NCBI GenBank assembly: GCA_031216915.1
Contig: CM062289.1
Span: 63,371,741 to 63,435,740 of the forward strand
Length of the DNA: 64,000 nucleotides
DNA from: Pictodentalium vernedei
Lineage: Eukaryota > Mollusca > Scaphopoda > Dentaliida > Dentaliidae
Direction of reading: 5' to 3'
A program made the translations under genes and the position numbers. A model generated the notes under the pieces. That model was not told where the DNA came from. It did not search any database and was given only the letters and a program-made list of their open reading frames with translations. Below are positions 1-62,639 of the stretch, one piece after another (positions within the stretch are counted from its first letter, which is position 1; each line of letters opens with the position of its first letter).

Positions 1-590
1 GGCTGAGACACGAATATTGAGATTTTTAGTGTGACCTTGAAATGTGACCTTGACCTTGAAGGTCCGAACCCGGCTATGGTGTGTGACACATCCTCCCATG
101 GTCCTTTATAATTGTGTGAAGTTTGATGACTGTAGCCGTAATAGTTTTAGAGTTATGCTTGAGACACGATTTGTGACCCTGAACATATGAAGGTCAATTG
201 TGACCTTTACCTTCCAGATGCGGCGAAACTGTTATAAGCGACACACCTTCTGACTGTACTTAACATTTGTAAAAAAGTTTAACAATTGTACTATGATTCG
301 TTTCTGAGTTATGGCTGAGGCACGAATATTGACCGATTTTTAGTGTGACCTTGAAATGTGACCTTGACCTTGAAGGTAAGAACCCGGCTATGGTGTGTGA
401 CACATCCTCCCATGGTCCTTTATAATTGTGTGAAGTTTGATGACTGTGTCCCTAACAGTTTTCGAGTTATTGGCTCGGACACACACACACACATGGATGG
501 ACTGGCGGACAGACAGACACACGCACACTTCAATCACCACTATATGCCACCCGACTTAAGTCGGGGTGTGGGGGGGGGGGGGGGGCATAA
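1..590. repeat. GTGACCTTGACC-type tandem repeat with GACA/G-run tail
   Basis: Two copies of a roughly 312-bp unit (about 1-170 and 313-480) share GTGACCTTGACCTTGAAGG and a long common stretch after it. The second copy runs into ACAC and GACAGACAGACAC sequence and then a run of about 15 G near 571-587. This tail style recurs in other repeats of the window. No protein-coding character is seen; the open frame here is a by-product of the repeat. Confidence 0.75.
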
Positions 591-1194
591 AAAACATTTT
601 AAGCCTAATATTAAACATCATTCATTGTGTCAATTTTTTGTTAGATTTTGCAATGCCAACACTAGATTTCTACAAACACCCCAAACTACACCACAACCAG
701 TAACTCTTGTTGTTTGGCAGTGATTTCTAGTAATGCCTGTTTTAATCATAAATGCAGCTACATTGCTAGAAAGGACTGCCAATGTCATTTGATTACCATC
801 TGAAAGGCTTCCTCATGACTGCAGGGATTTTCACACACTGGACAGAATTTTGTGGCTCTAAAATTGGCTGCCTGTGACAGCAGGCCAATATCAAGGAGCC
901 CACATGGCACATATTTTCAGTGATTGAAATACCCGATTGCAAAACTCTGTAGTGCGTGGTAAAATGTTCCTTATGAAATTGACAAACTGTCTGATTATGC
1001 CTGCATCTTACCCCATGTAACAGTTAAAGTGTGTGATGCTGGACTGGATTTTGTTGTGATGCATTTGGCTCCATAAAGCAGATAAGCACATCAAATTAAA
1101 AAAAAGTCGATAGGATCACCGATCCAAAGTCGAGTTGTGACAGCACATAAGTGGGTTTAATCATTATCAATTTATCATCCAGAAATTGTTTACA
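591..1194. other. Intronic sequence, nothing recognised
   Basis: No exon, tandem repeat or terminal-repeat element could be recognised. A short match to the CAGTGATTTCTAG foldback family lies near 718-735. Confidence 0.5.
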
Positions 1195-1500
1195 ATTCAC
1201 TATATAAAGGGTCACTGTGACCTTGACCTTTGACTTAGTGATTCCAAAATAAATAGGGCTCTTTCTTGCACCAATGCCAACCTACCTATGGAGTTTCATG
1301 AACATGGGTGGAACAATTGTCAAATTAACATCTGGAAACCAATTTTTACGATTTACTATGTTCAAGGTCACTGTGACCTTGACCTTTGACCTAGTGAGTC
1401 CAAAAAAATAGGGTTCTTCCTCCCACCAATGCAAACCTACCTATGAAGTTTCATGAATGTGGGTCGAACCATTATCACGTTATCTGGAAACCAATTGTTT
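1195..1500. repeat. Two-unit GTGACCTTGACCTTTGAC tandem repeat
   Basis: Two copies of a roughly 160-bp unit each carry GGTCACTGTGACCTTGACC followed by a conserved TAGGG(C/T)TCTT stretch and AACCTACCTATG(G/A)AGTTTCATGAA. It is related in core words to the repeats at 15.2-16.0 kb and 37.4-37.7 kb. Confidence 0.7.
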
Positions 1501-2189
1501 ACGCCCACCCACCCGCCATTTATCAAACTACAAGTCGAGCTTGACTTTATCACAACTCGACTAATAATACGCAGCCACACTGAGAAGAAATTGGAAGTAA
1601 CATTCAATATTTACATAACTAGATGTAATAGGTTAAAATGTGAGGTAAAATGTGATCTGCCATTGCTATGTGGAAAATGAAAATAAATTCTGTAAAAAAT
1701 GCATCAAAAATTTATTGCACGACTATGCTTTTATTTTCATAAAATACATGTTTTTTCTGCAAAAAACAGAACAATAAATATTTCCGTATTGTCCTTGAAC
1801 AATACGGATCATGTGCGCAGACTATTTCACTGTTCCTTTTTTTACTTTTGGATTATTTTTGTCAATAATTTGTGTTGCTTAATATTTTTTTTAGTATACT
1901 ATGGCCGTGCAATAAATACTGAACAGCATATGCATTCGATCTGGCTTCGAGTTCAATATTATCCCTCTGCCAAACTCGATTAAAAATTTTTGAGTAAACT
2001 GTAGGTGTGCAATAAATACAGAACAGCATACGCATTCGAACATGCCATTGTTACCACACTCAATCAATTTTGGTGGAGGGATAATACTGAACTTGAAGCC
2101 TTTGGCTTATCGCTCAATACTATCCCTCCACCCAAATCGATCTTGTGCGGTAAAAAATGGCAGTTTGAACGTTAGTCGATGTATCTTAC
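1501..2189. other. Intronic sequence with small internal duplications
   Basis: A short perfect fold lies at about 1784-1807 (CGTATTGT...ACAATACG). The phrase TGTGCAATAAATAC, then GAACAGCATA and GCATTCGA, occurs twice (about 1907 and 2009), and TATCCCTC words occur on both sides of a loop, so an old foldback element is likely. No LMBR1 exon downstream of 2190 was found here. Confidence 0.45.
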
Positions 2190-52113
<49,924 letters not shown>

Positions 52114-52950
52114 CTGAAATATAATTATAAAGAATACAGTGAGTAATTGAATATTAGAACTGTCAAATGGAAATTTCTCCACATGGAACAAATTGGTATA
52201 GCAATTTTTACATGAAAGGGAATATGGAATTTCACCAGATAATGCCTGTAGAAGAATAAAAGAGACATAACATTTGAAAATTTAATAATTAATATTCCCA
52301 GTAAAATGCAAAAGTCATCTATCTATCAAAAGTATTTCAATAAACAGAGAGGAGGGGCCTGTGAAGCTTAAAAATTTGATTCAATGTGAAAGAGTCCCAA
52401 TTTGATTCCAACCACGCCGATTTGAAAATTTTCAAATTGTCAAGATGTTCTCAAAATACTACAATGTGTTTCCTTTTGAACTCTTCTTTTATCATCAGGT
52501 CTCCTGTACAAAAGACCTGATAATAGAAGCAGAATTGAAGTAGGTTCTGCTTCTTAAATTACATTGATTCCGTTCTGGAATAATCTGCTTTTTTGCTTGA
52601 TTTACACAAGTCGCTGTTGAACACAATACTTGAGAGGAGACTGACAATATTTACAGCTGTAAGAAGTTGGTGCAATATCCACAACTTGTGAAGCGGTAAA
52701 ATTTGATTCTAGACTCAATTCGAATCTGGGGCCTGATTCGATTCAACCTGAAAGTTGAGGTTTGCAGTATTTGAATATTTACAGACTATTCAAATATCTG
52801 GCGAATTGGAGGATGTTACAAATCTTGAAATGTATAAAACATATAATAATATAATATATACAACTGTAAACATTTTACATGCATTTAATGCATTAAAATT
52901 AATCAAAGTCAGACTTATTTGTTATTCATTTATATTTATATATTGGCCAA
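52114..52950. other. Intronic or upstream sequence, nothing recognised
   Basis: A small fold CAGGTCTCCTGTACAAAAGACCTG is at about 52497-52521. No LMBR1 N-terminal exon recognised. Confidence 0.4.
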
Positions 52951-53188
52951 TTAACCCTTTACCCAACAAATCGGCTGAATCTGCCTGCGTCATATGCAAA
53001 TTCAGCAGTTGAAAAAAATTATTTTTCAAAATATTTCAACAAAACCATATCATGTGACCCCTCGTTGGATGAGCTCATTCCAATGAGGGGTCACATGATA
53101 TGGTTTTGCTGAAATTTTTTGAAAAATTTGAAAAAATGATATTTAAAATAATAAATTATGATATCGTCTGCGTTGGGTAAAGGGTTAC
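52951..53188. mobile_element. piggyBac-type MITE, core type A (A5)
   Basis: TTAA at the left, TTAC at the right (one base decayed), ends CCCTTTACCCAACA and CGTTGGGTAAAGGG. The palindrome loop is shortened (GTTGGATGAGCTCATTCCAA). Confidence 0.88.
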
Positions 53189-53255
53189 GGTCACTGTCAG
53201 GACTTGTGGCAAACATGATTACAGCAATGTAAATAAAAGCCTTCATACAGGCATG

Positions 53256-53586
53256 CATGAAAGGAGTGTGGTGGCTCAGTGCTTACTGAACTGGACTTCA
53301 AACCGAAAGGTCCACACTTTGATCCCCACCAGGGGTAACTGCATTGTGTCCTTAGGTAAGGCACTTAATCTCGATAGCCCTCTTTGGGGCACAGTAGCAC
53401 TGTCTACGCATACAGCTCTTGTCTTCAACCAATGCTAACCTTGCTTGTGTGGAGTTAGTACACTAGGGAGTCTGGCAGTTGATCGCCGCTGCTTGGTGGT
53501 TCTCTCCAGCTTCCTCCACCCATAAAATTGTCCTGACACGAGGTGACACTGGCTGTCGAAAGTGTCGCTAAATCTAAATAAATAAA
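53256..53586 (+). mobile_element. tRNA-headed SINE, near full length
   Basis: GTGGTGGCTCAGTGCTTACT (A-box-like), ACTTCAAACCGAAAGG, CACTTTGATCCCC (B-box-like), GTGTCCTTAGGTAAGGCACT, CTTCCACCCATAAAATTGTC, ACACGAGGTGACACTGGCTG, and an AAATCTAAATAAATAAA tail. Confidence 0.88.
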
Positions 53587-53724
53587 TTCCTGCATGGATT
53601 TAAAAATATTCTCAAGATTTCTCTCCAGACTAGTGTTCAGTATAGCTTATGAACAGTTCAGAAATTTAGTTGGATCATGAACTATTCAAGAAATGATCTG
53701 TTCATGACCCATCCTTCAGTTGTC

Positions 53725-54445
53725 TAAGTATTCAACCGATAACTAAAATGGTTGCTAACAGATTACTGGTTATTATTTGAGCTCACAATTGGCCAATTCT
53801 GATGCCGATTCCGATAGTAATACCGTGCACAACTAGACAAGTCGAGGCTCGAAAGAACTACATTAATTTGAACATTTTTTCACAGTATTAAACTTCATTG
53901 ACAGTAAACTTACAAGCCGTGCACACTTGGGCGGTAAATGTGGCTCTCAAAGGAACATTTACTGCCCAAGTGCGTGCGACTGGTAATTTTACGGCGACCA
54001 CAGTCAATGGAGTCCAACCTTCACTTTTCTGGTATGAACTGGCGATTAATTGCTGCAAGTACGCTCAATTGTAAGCTTTACATGTCGTTTAACTTGTACA
54101 TCCCGTAAAGAGGTGGGGTGTCTAGAGAAATTTGGAATACACATTGTGGTTGTTTATCAATTTTATATTGAATGGTATCATTGACATCATTTTACATTAA
54201 CAATTGAACAATTGCTTAAGATAATAACATGCAGTTAATGAATCATCACAAAATGCTTGGCAACAATTCATTTTACATTAACAATTGAACAATTGCTTAA
54301 GATAATAAAATGCAGTTAATGAATCATCACAAAATGCTTGGCAACAATTGGTTGAACCGATGTTCCAGGAGCCGTTGCTGTTATCATCTGATTGCCCACA
54401 ATCAGTGGATTGTGGTGGCCGGTTCTGATCATCGGTTGAACACTA
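53725..54445. mobile_element. hAT-type MITE, uninterrupted relative of the 22.1-28.5 kb copy
   Basis: Ends TAAGTATTCAACCGAT and ATCGGTTGAACACTA with a perfect 8-bp target duplication CAGTTGTC (53717-53724, 54446-54453). It contains GGGCGGTAAATGTGGCTC with CTGCCCAAGTGCGTGCGACT, and an internal ~105-bp tandem duplication near 54190-54345 (ACATTAACAATTGAACAATT). Orientation is opposite to the other copy. Confidence 0.92.
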
Positions 54446-54454
54446 CAGTTGTCA

Positions 54455-55080
54455 CGAATCATTGTTCCAAAAGTATGAAAAGCTCAGGTACATAAAATGT
54501 GTTTATGAACTTATGTCCATGACATATTCATGAACTTATGTGTATGTAATACTCTTGAGCATAATGTTCATGAATGTTCAAGAACTTGTGTTCATGAAAT
54601 GTTTGAGAGCTTGTGTTCTTGAAATTCAGTATTTTATATTTAAGAACTGCACATGAAATGTTCATGTAAGGTTTTAGGAACAGATCGTTTCATTTAAATG
54701 GGCAGTATGTGATTCCTTCCGAATCTGCATCCAGTTAGAAATATCCATGTCTTTGTCTAGCTAGAAATATCTGCATCCAGCAAGAAATTTTTCTCTAGCA
54801 TGGGTGAGGCTACCCATCCTGGAATGGGTTGGCCTGCTTGTGATTAAATATTCAAAAACACTTCAGGAACTCATGTTCATGAAATGTTCAAGGACACATG
54901 TTGTGTTCAAGAATATTTGTTCATGACATGTTGAGGAACTTGTGTTCTTTAAATTTTATAATTTATTATTCAGAAACTGCTCTTGAAATGTACACAAGGT
55001 TTTCATGAACAGTCATAAATATTTGTTCAAGACAAACTCCTCATATAGACATTTTGTAGGGAAATCTCTCTGAAAAAGTT
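54455..55080. repeat. Degenerate TGTTCATGAA-type repeat
   Basis: Words such as AACTTGTGTTCATGAAATGT, TTCAAGAACTTGTG and ATTCATGAACTTATGTG recur irregularly. No ends or target duplication defined. Confidence 0.6.
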
Positions 55081-55998
55081 TTATTTACAAACTCTTTATT
55101 AACAATACATGTACATGTTTTTTCAAACTATTCACTTGTGAATGACCCCTCTGCACACTGTTGTAACTCATGGTTAATACAAGGCAGGAGATACAAGAAT
55201 ATTGAAAATAGAATGTTTACTGTTCAAGTTATTGCACAAACAATAAAATTTTGATCATGATTCGACAATGAGCAATAATTCTCAATTTTTTTTTAGAAAT
55301 CTTGGTAGTTTTCATACATGGAAAGCAATATATGAAATTTTATTGAAATCTGAGGTATACTGTTAAAATTATATAAACAATGAAATATGAGGCAAAATTC
55401 AACAAACAAAGGGCAGTGTTGATATAAAGCTGCACACCAAAATGGATGCAAATCCCATAACTATTGTTCAAGTTATCACATAAACAAAAATCCAGATGGG
55501 CAGAAAGACAGAATGGACTGACAGTAAGACAGACGTGCGGACAGAGGGATCTTTTTACTATACTAGTATCACTTCTCAGAAGGGAGATAATGAACAAAAG
55601 TTTAAGCTCATTTTTCCCATAATGCAACTAAGAATTAAACAATTCAGTCTTATTTGGCAGAGCTCATTGAGAAGTGTTAACTTCATAGTTGCATTATGCG
55701 AAAAAAATTGTAACTTGAAATGTTGGTACTTTGAAATCACAAGGGTTTACAGGAGTTCCTGTTCAGAATGATTTTGTTATACTGTATTTGAAGTTTATTT
55801 TGCCTAGAGTTGTATGACACCTGCAATATAAAGTAACAATAATTCAGGAATAATTATTTTCCTGGGATGACAAAGAAAGAATATAAGCATATATAAGAAG
55901 ATAATCAATGGAAAGCAATATAAAGGTGGAAATAATCACTGAATGTAAATCTGGAACATATTACATATTTCTCCTGTGATGTCCTCATTACTTGTGTA
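55081..55998. other. Sequence with a GACAGACA-like tail, otherwise unrecognised
   Basis: GTTCAAGTTATTGCACAAAC (about 55218) and GTTCAAGTTATCACATAAAC (about 55468) mark two diverged tandem units, followed by AGAAAGACAGAATGGACTGA. The CTTATTTGGCAGAGCTCATT family has a piece at about 55650. Confidence 0.5.
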
Positions 55999-56242
55999 TT
56001 AAAGCTTTACCTAATGAATTGACCACATCTGCCCACGTAATAAATTCAGCAGTTTAAAATATAACAATTTTCTGAAAATTACAACAAAACTATATCATGT
56101 GACCCCCCTCATTGGAACGAGCTCAACGAGCTCGTTCCAATGAGGGGTCATATGATATGGTTTGTTGAAATATTTTGAAAATCTTGGAAAATGATATTTA
56201 AAATTATACATTTTGATATCATCTGCAATGGGAAAGGGTTAA
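55999..56242. mobile_element. piggyBac-type MITE, core type A (A6, older)
   Basis: TTAA on both sides; ends AGCTTTACCTAATG and AATGGGAAAGGG are diverged. The palindrome ATCATGTGACCCCCCTCATT with GAACGAGCTCAACGAGCTC is well kept. Confidence 0.85.
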
Positions 56243-56456
56243 AGGCATGTATGCACTCATAAGACTTGGAAAAAATCAATGTGCATCTCTCCACACATGC
56301 ATATCTATTATACATGTATACTTGAGATTCAGGTCAAGATCTTCAGAGAGGAAGGGAATGACTGATAAGGATAAAGGACTCAAGATGAAAAATGTATAGC
56401 TTGAGATCTTATAGCTTTTTTTTATCAAAAGATGAAATGTATTATATGACACACTA

Positions 56457-59062
56457 AAATCATATTGAGTGGCACAAGTGACACAGCTTCATGCGCATCT
56501 ACAGACTCCACTGCAACATTTGAGCATGGTTTTAGCGTTTTGAATTACATACATGTACATTGGGAGCCTTTCGCCGGAAATGGTCTAAGAAAACACGAAA
56601 GTGGCAATGGAGGCACAGCCATGTGGCACTCAAAAAATCCGAAACCTTCGTGCACATCCACAGACCCTACTGCAACATCTGAGCATAGTTTTAGCATTTC
56701 AAATTACATACTCTAGCTTTTCGCCGGAAACGGTCTAAGAAAACACGAAAGCAAAACGGTGGCACCGCCCCGTGGCACCTGAGAAATCTGAAACCTTCAT
56801 ACGTATCTACAGACCATACTGCAACATTTGAGCATGCGTTTAGCATTTCGAATTACATACCCTAGGAGCCTTTCGCCGGAAACGGTCTAAGAAAACATGA
56901 AAGTGGCAACGGTGGCACAGCCACATGGCACCTGAAAAATCTGAAACCTTCATGCACATCTACAGAACCCCCTAGTGCAGTTATAGAACTCTGAATTACA
57001 TAGGTTGGGATTATTTGAAAGAAAAGTGAAAAATTGCCACCGTTGCTACAAAAGTGGAAATGGTGGCACAGCCATGTGGCACCCCAAAAATCTGAAACGT
57101 TCGTGCGCATCTACAGACCCTACTGCAACATCTGAGCATGGTTTTAGCATTTCGAATTACATACTCTAGGAGCTTTTCTCCGGAAACGATCTAAGAAAAC
57201 ATGAAAGTGGCAATGGAGGCACAGCCACGTGGCACCTGAAAAATCCTAAACCTTCGTGCACATCTACAGACCCTACTGCAACATTTGAGCATGGTTTTAG
57301 AATTTCGAATTACCCAGGAGCCTTTCGCCAGAAATGGTCAAAGAAAACACGAAAGTGGCTACGGTGACACAGCCACATGGCACCTGCAAAATCCGAAACC
57401 TTTGTGCGCATCTACAGACCCTACTGCAACATTTGAGCATGGTTTCGGGATTCTGAATTACATACCCTAGGAGCCTTTCACCGGAAACGTTCCAAGAGAA
57501 CACAAAAGTGGCAACGGTGGCACAGACACATGGCACCTGGAAAATCCTAAATCTTTGTGCATATCTACAGACCCTACTGCAACAACTGAGCATGGTTTTA
57601 GCATTTCGAATTACATACCCTAGGAGCCTTTCGCCGGAAACGGTCTAATAGAACACAAAAGTGGCAATGGTGGCACAGCCACGTGGCACCTGAAAAATCC
57701 TGAACCTTTGTGCATATCTACAGACCCTACTGCAACATTTGAGCATGGTTTTAGCATTTCGAATTACATACCCTAGAAGCCTTTGGCTGGAAACGGTCTA
57801 AGAAAACACGAAAGTGGCAACAGTAGCACAGCCACATGGCACCCCAAAAATACGAAACCTTCGTGTATATCTACAGACCCTACTGCAACATCTGAGCATG
57901 CTTTTAGCATTTCGAATTACATACTCTAGGAGCCTTTCGTATGAAATGGTCTAAGAAAACATGAAAGTGGCAACAGTGGCATAGCCACGTGGCACCTGAA
58001 AAATCGGTAACCTTCGTACATATCTACAGACCCTACGGCTACATTTGAGCATGGTTTTAGCATTTCAAATTACATACCCTAGCTTTTCGCTGGAAACGGT
58101 CTAAGAAAACACGAAAGTGGCAACGGTGGCACAGCCACGTGGCACCCCAAAAATCCAAAACCTTTGTGCGCATCTACAGACCCTACTGCAACATTTGAGC
58201 ACGGTTTTAGGATTTCGAATTATATACCCTGGGAGCCTTTCACCAGAAAGGGTCTTAGAAAACACGAAAGTGGCAGCGGTGGCACAGCCACGTGGATGCT
58301 GAAAAATCCAAAACCTTCGTGAACATCTACAGAACCCACTGCAACATTTGAGCATGGTTTTAGCGTTCCGAATTACATACCCTAGGAGCCTTTCCCTGCA
58401 AACGGTCTAAGAAAACAGGAAAATGGCAACAGTGGCACCCAAAAAATACGAAACCTTTCTGTGCATCTACAGACCCTACAGCAACATCTGAGCATGCTTT
58501 TAGAATTTCAAATTACATACCCTAGGAGCCTTTCATCAGAAACGGTGTAAGAAAACATGAAAGTGGCAACAGTGGCACAGCCACATGGTACCTGAAAAAT
58601 CTGAAACCTTTGTGCGCATCTACAGACCCTACTGCAACATTTGAGCATGGTTTTAGTGTTTTGAATTACATACCCTAGGAGCTTTTCGCTGGAAACGGTC
58701 TAAGAAAACACGAAAGTGGTAACAGTGGCACAGCCACATGGCACCTGAAAAATCTGAAACCTTTGTGCACATCTACAGATCATTTAGCAACCCCCTAGTG
58801 CAGTTATAGAACTCTGAATACACACATAGGTTGGGATTATTTGAAAGAAAAGTGAAAAATTAGCACATTTTTCAAGTGGCTCCACAAAAGCCACCTGGTG
58901 GCGCAAAACTTTAAAAGTGGTATTTTTGGATTGCACAGACCCTATTGAACAACTGTAGAAAGTTACAGCGTTTCGAATTACAAAACTGGACATACGGATG
59001 TACGAAAGCACGGATGGAGATCACGACAATATCCCCGCATTTTTTAAAATGCAGGGATAATT
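56457..59062. repeat. ~155-bp tandem array with ATCCCCGCATT end hairpin
   Basis: About 15 units share TTTCGCCGGAAACGGTCTAA, GAAAACACGAAAGTGGCAAC, ACAGCCACGTGGCACCTGAA, CTACAGACCCTACTGCAACA and TTTTAGCATTTCGAATTACA. The last part (58790-59000) is a variant with GGTTGGGATTATTTGAAAGA. The end has a GGACATACGGATGTACG tail and a hairpin ATCCCCGCATTTT/AAAATGCAGGGAT. Confidence 0.92.
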
Positions 59063-59162
59063 AAAAAGTGCTATAAAGCTCATATTATACCAGTGAAAGT
59101 GATCTTGTTTACCACATTAAATAGATACAAGATGAAATTAGATTGAGTTATTTGTGTGCAAA
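59063..59162. other. Spacer between arrays
   Basis: The sequence GTGCTATAAAGCTCATATTA onward is not tandemly repeated but recurs once at about 60590-60690 as part of a larger duplication. Confidence 0.6.
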
Positions 59163-59890
59163 GCACACAATGGTGTATCCCCGCATTTCCTTAGCTACAC
59201 CTGGGGCAACATCAAAATTTCGAAACCTTCATGCATATCTAGAGATGTTAGCTGAACACATTAGCATTGTTTAAGCATTTCGAATTAAATACCCAAGGAG
59301 CCTTTCGATGAAAACTGATTTTCTAATGATAAAAGTGGTTCCACTGGAACCACCTGGGGCCAAATCAAAATTCCGAAACCTTCATGCACATCTAGAGTTG
59401 CTACCTGAATACATTAGCATAGTTTAAACGTTCCAAATTGAATACCCTAGGAGCCTTTCGATGAAAACTGATTTTCTAACGATAAAAGTGGTTCCACTGG
59501 AACCACCTGGGGCCAAATCAAAATTTCGAAACCTTCATGCACATCTACAGATGTTACCTGAACTCATTAGCATAGTTTAAATGTTTTGAATTAAATACCC
59601 TAGGAGCCTTTCGATAAAAACTGATTTTCTAACGATAAAAGTGGTTCCACTGGAACCACCTGGGGGCCAAATCAAAATTCCGAAACCTCCATACACATCT
59701 AGAGATGTTACCTGAACACATTAGCATAGTCTGAGCGTTTCGAATTAAATACCCTAGGAGCCTTTCGATAAAAACTGATTTTCTAACGATAAAAGTGGTT
59801 CCACTGGAACCACCTGGGGCCAAATCAAAATTCCGAAACCTCCATACACATCTAGAGATGTTGCCTGAACACATTAGCATAGTCTGAGCA
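59163..59890. repeat. ~156-bp tandem array, CCACTGGAACCACCTGGGGC variant
   Basis: Four to five units share GTGGTTCCACTGGAACCACC, CATCTAGAGATGTTACCTGA, ACACATTAGCATAGT and CTGATTTTCTAACGATAAAA, plus the CCCTAGGAGCCTTTCG word of the preceding array, so the two arrays are related. It starts with GTATCCCCGCATTTCC, as if this were the 5' boundary of another copy of the element. Confidence 0.88.
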
Positions 59891-60732
59891 TTCCGAATTA
59901 CATACCCTAGGAGCCTTTCCCTGCAAACGGTCTAAGAAAACAGGAAAATGGCAACAGTGGCACCCAAAAAATACGAAACTTTCGTGTGCATCTACAGACC
60001 CTACAGCAACATCTGAGCATGCTTTTAGAATTTCAAATTACATACCCTAGGAGCCTTTCATCAGAAACGGTGTAAGAAAACATGAAAGTGGCAACAGTGG
60101 CACAGCCACATGGTACCTGAAAAATCTGAAACCTTTGTGCGCATCTACAGACCCTACTGCAACATTTGAGCATGGTTTTAGTGTTTCGAATTACATACCC
60201 TAGGAGCTTTTCGCTGGAAACAGTCTAAGAAAACACGAAAGTGGTAACAGTGGCACAGCCACATGGCACCTGAAAAATCTGAAACCTTTGTGCACATCTA
60301 CAGATCATTTAGCAACCCCCTAGTGCAGTTATAGAACTCTGAATTACATAGGTTGGGATTATTTGAAAGAAAAGTGAAAAATTAGCACATTTTTCAAGTG
60401 GCTCCACAAAAGCCACCTGGTGGCGCAAAACTTTAAAAGTGGTATTTTTGGATTGCACAGAACCTATTGAACAACTGTAGAAAGTTACAGCGTTTCGAAT
60501 TACAAAACTGGACATACGGATGTACGAAGGCACGGATGGAGATCACGTCAATATCCCCGCATTTTTTAAAATGCAGGGATAATTAAAAAGTGCTATAAAG
60601 CTCATATTATACCAGTGAAAGTGATCTTGTTTACCACATTAAATAGATACAAGATGAAATTAGATTGAGTTATTTGTGTGCAAAGCACACAATGGTGTAT
60701 CCCCGCATTTCCTTAGCTACACCTGGGGCAAC
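59891..60732. repeat. Second copy of the 58376-59210 block
   Basis: From TTCCGAATTACATACCCTAG to ACACCTGGGGCAAC the sequence repeats 58376-59210 almost exactly, including the end hairpin, the spacer and the start of the next array. It breaks off at 60732, where the ACCGCACCCAGAAACAC array begins. Confidence 0.9.
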
Positions 60733-62141
60733 AGGACCGAATGAATTTTGGACCGCACCCAGAAACACTAGTTCTTGTCCCAAGGTGATAACAAAGGTAC
60801 CCAAGAAGTTTTGTGAAGATCGGTTCATAAATACAGCCCCCAGCCCGAGGCGTATTGACATGTGCATTTACAGTGTATAAGTAGCACTGAATAAATCAAA
60901 GTTCATCTAATTTGCATAATTTCTGCACAAGAAAAAAACCTGTACTATATGTGATGTATTCCATGTTACTAAACATTCATACAAAAATGTATTCAAATCA
61001 GAACTTTCATACAGAAGTTCTGTACAAAAGACTGAGTGCACTAATTTTGGTACAAAATGGCTGCTGGTGGCCATCTTGAATTTCGGACCACACCCAAAAA
61101 CACTTGTTCTCATCCCACAGTGATAACAAAGGTACCCAAGGAGTTTTGTAAAGATCGGTTCATAAATACGACCTTTAGCCTGAACCGTATAGAAGTTGTG
61201 TACAAAAAACTGATTAGACCTAATTTCGGTACAAAATTGCCACTGGAGGCCATCTTGAATTTTAGACCGCACCCAGAAACACTCGTTCTCGTCCCAAGGT
61301 GATAACAAAGGTACCCGAGACGTTTCGTGAAGATCGGTTCATAAATATAGACTCTAGCCCGAGCCGTATTGACATGTGTACCTACTGTGTGTAAGAGGCA
61401 CTGAAAAAATCAAAGTTCATCTAATTTGCATAATTTCTGCACGAGAAAAAAACCCTGTATTATATGTGATGTATCCCATGGTACTAAACATTCATACAAA
61501 ACATTATTCAAATCAGCGCTTTCATATGGAAGTTCTGTGCAAAAATCTGATTGCACCAAATTTTGTACAAAATGGTTGCCATCGCCCATCTTGAATTTCG
61601 GACTGGACCCCAAAACACTCGTTCTCGTCCCACGGTGATAACAAAGGTACCCAAGAAGTTTTGTAAAGATCGGTTCATAAATACGGCCTCTAGCCCGAGC
61701 CGCATTGGCATTTACACTGACAGTGCTGAAAGTAACACAAAAAAACATCAAAGTTAGTCTAATTTGCATAATTTAAGCATGAGAAAAAACCCCGTATTAT
61801 ATGTGATGTATCCCATGGTACTAAACATTCATACAAAAAATTATTCAAATCAGATCTTTCATATGGAAGTTCTGTACAAAAAACAGATTTCTGCATCGTC
61901 GGTACAAAATGGCGGCTGGCAGCCATCTTGAATTTCGGACCACACCCAAAAACACTCGTTCTCGTCCCACGATCATAACAAAGGTACCCAAGAAGTTTCG
62001 TAAAGATCGGTTCATAAATACGGCCTCTAGCCCGAGCCGTATCCAATTGTTGATGTACGGACAGACGGACAGATGGCCAGACGGACGACGGGCCATGACA
62101 AAAGCTAAAATTTGGATTCGCCAAAGTTGAGCTAAAAATGA
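60733..62141. repeat. Tandem element with ACCAAAATGGC/GGTACCCAAGAAG units (copy 2)
   Basis: Same unit order, tail and end hairpin as 12540-14464 (ACGGACAGACGGACAG, GACGGGCCATGACAAAAGC, hairpin AAAATTTGG...CCAAAGTTGAGCT). It lacks the SINE found in copy 1 and shows closely matching units, so both descend from one long element. Open frames of up to 133 codons follow the units. Confidence 0.88.
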
Positions 62142-62375
62142 TTATTTTCAAGAATCGAATGTGCTTTAGTGTGATAAATGGGCATTTTCATTCGTCAAAT
62201 AAACAACCATTTATTTGAAATCACATGACAATCAATTGTCCATTGTCGCTTTTGGCGGATTTTTTATTTCTATTTTGTTCCGTTTCAGTTGGAGCTTCAA
62301 GTGTCGAAATGAAAATAGATGACTTAAGCGACTCAACAAAATAACCCAGTTTGAAAGTAGGTTACCTCGCTTAGG
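62142..62375. other. Low-repeat sequence upstream of a candidate exon
   Basis: Not recognised as repeat. It contains TTGTTCCGTTTCAGTTGGAG and could be a 5' untranslated or promoter region, but no defined motif supports this. Confidence 0.3.
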
Positions 62376-62558
62376 ATGCCGAAAATGTATACACAACGGA
62401 CGTATTTTCTAACACTGTATTTTTATTTCGTTTTGCTGATGACTGTTAACTGTTGGGCCGTCTGTTCCCAGAAAAACACAAATGGAATTGGAAGACATGG
62501 GAAAAAAGGTTTAGGAATGACAAGAAAAGTTTTGTACAGGACGCAAGTGTGCATGTGA
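62376..62558 (+). CDS. Candidate first exon with signal peptide, unknown protein
   Basis: The ATG at 62376 (a second at 62385) opens MPKMYTQRTYFLTLYFYFVL, LMTVNCWAVCSQKNTNGIGR, HGKKGLGMTRKVLYRTQVCM and a stop. Residues 9-27 are hydrophobic and end in NCWA, a plausible signal-peptidase site. A basic GRHGKKG follows, which could be a dibasic/amidation-type processing site. A possible donor AAAAAAG/GTTTAG lies within the frame. I do not recognise the family. It sits in one of the few repeat-poor stretches, but a chance open frame is quite possible. Confidence 0.3.
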   Translation: MPKMYTQRTYFLTLYFYFVLLMTVNCWAVCSQKNTNGIGRHGKKGLGMTRKVLYRTQVCM

Positions 62559-62639
62559 TGGATCTTGAAAAGGGGGCCTAAACACCGGAATGACACGAAA
62601 TGACGTGGAAAGACACTGGAATGCTATAAAAATAGGCCG

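Noticed and set aside
57297-58355. Cys-rich frames (CCSRVCRCAQRF repeated) suggestive of small secreted toxins
   Set aside because: They are antisense readings of the ~155-bp array and recur with the unit; no signal peptide or independent start.
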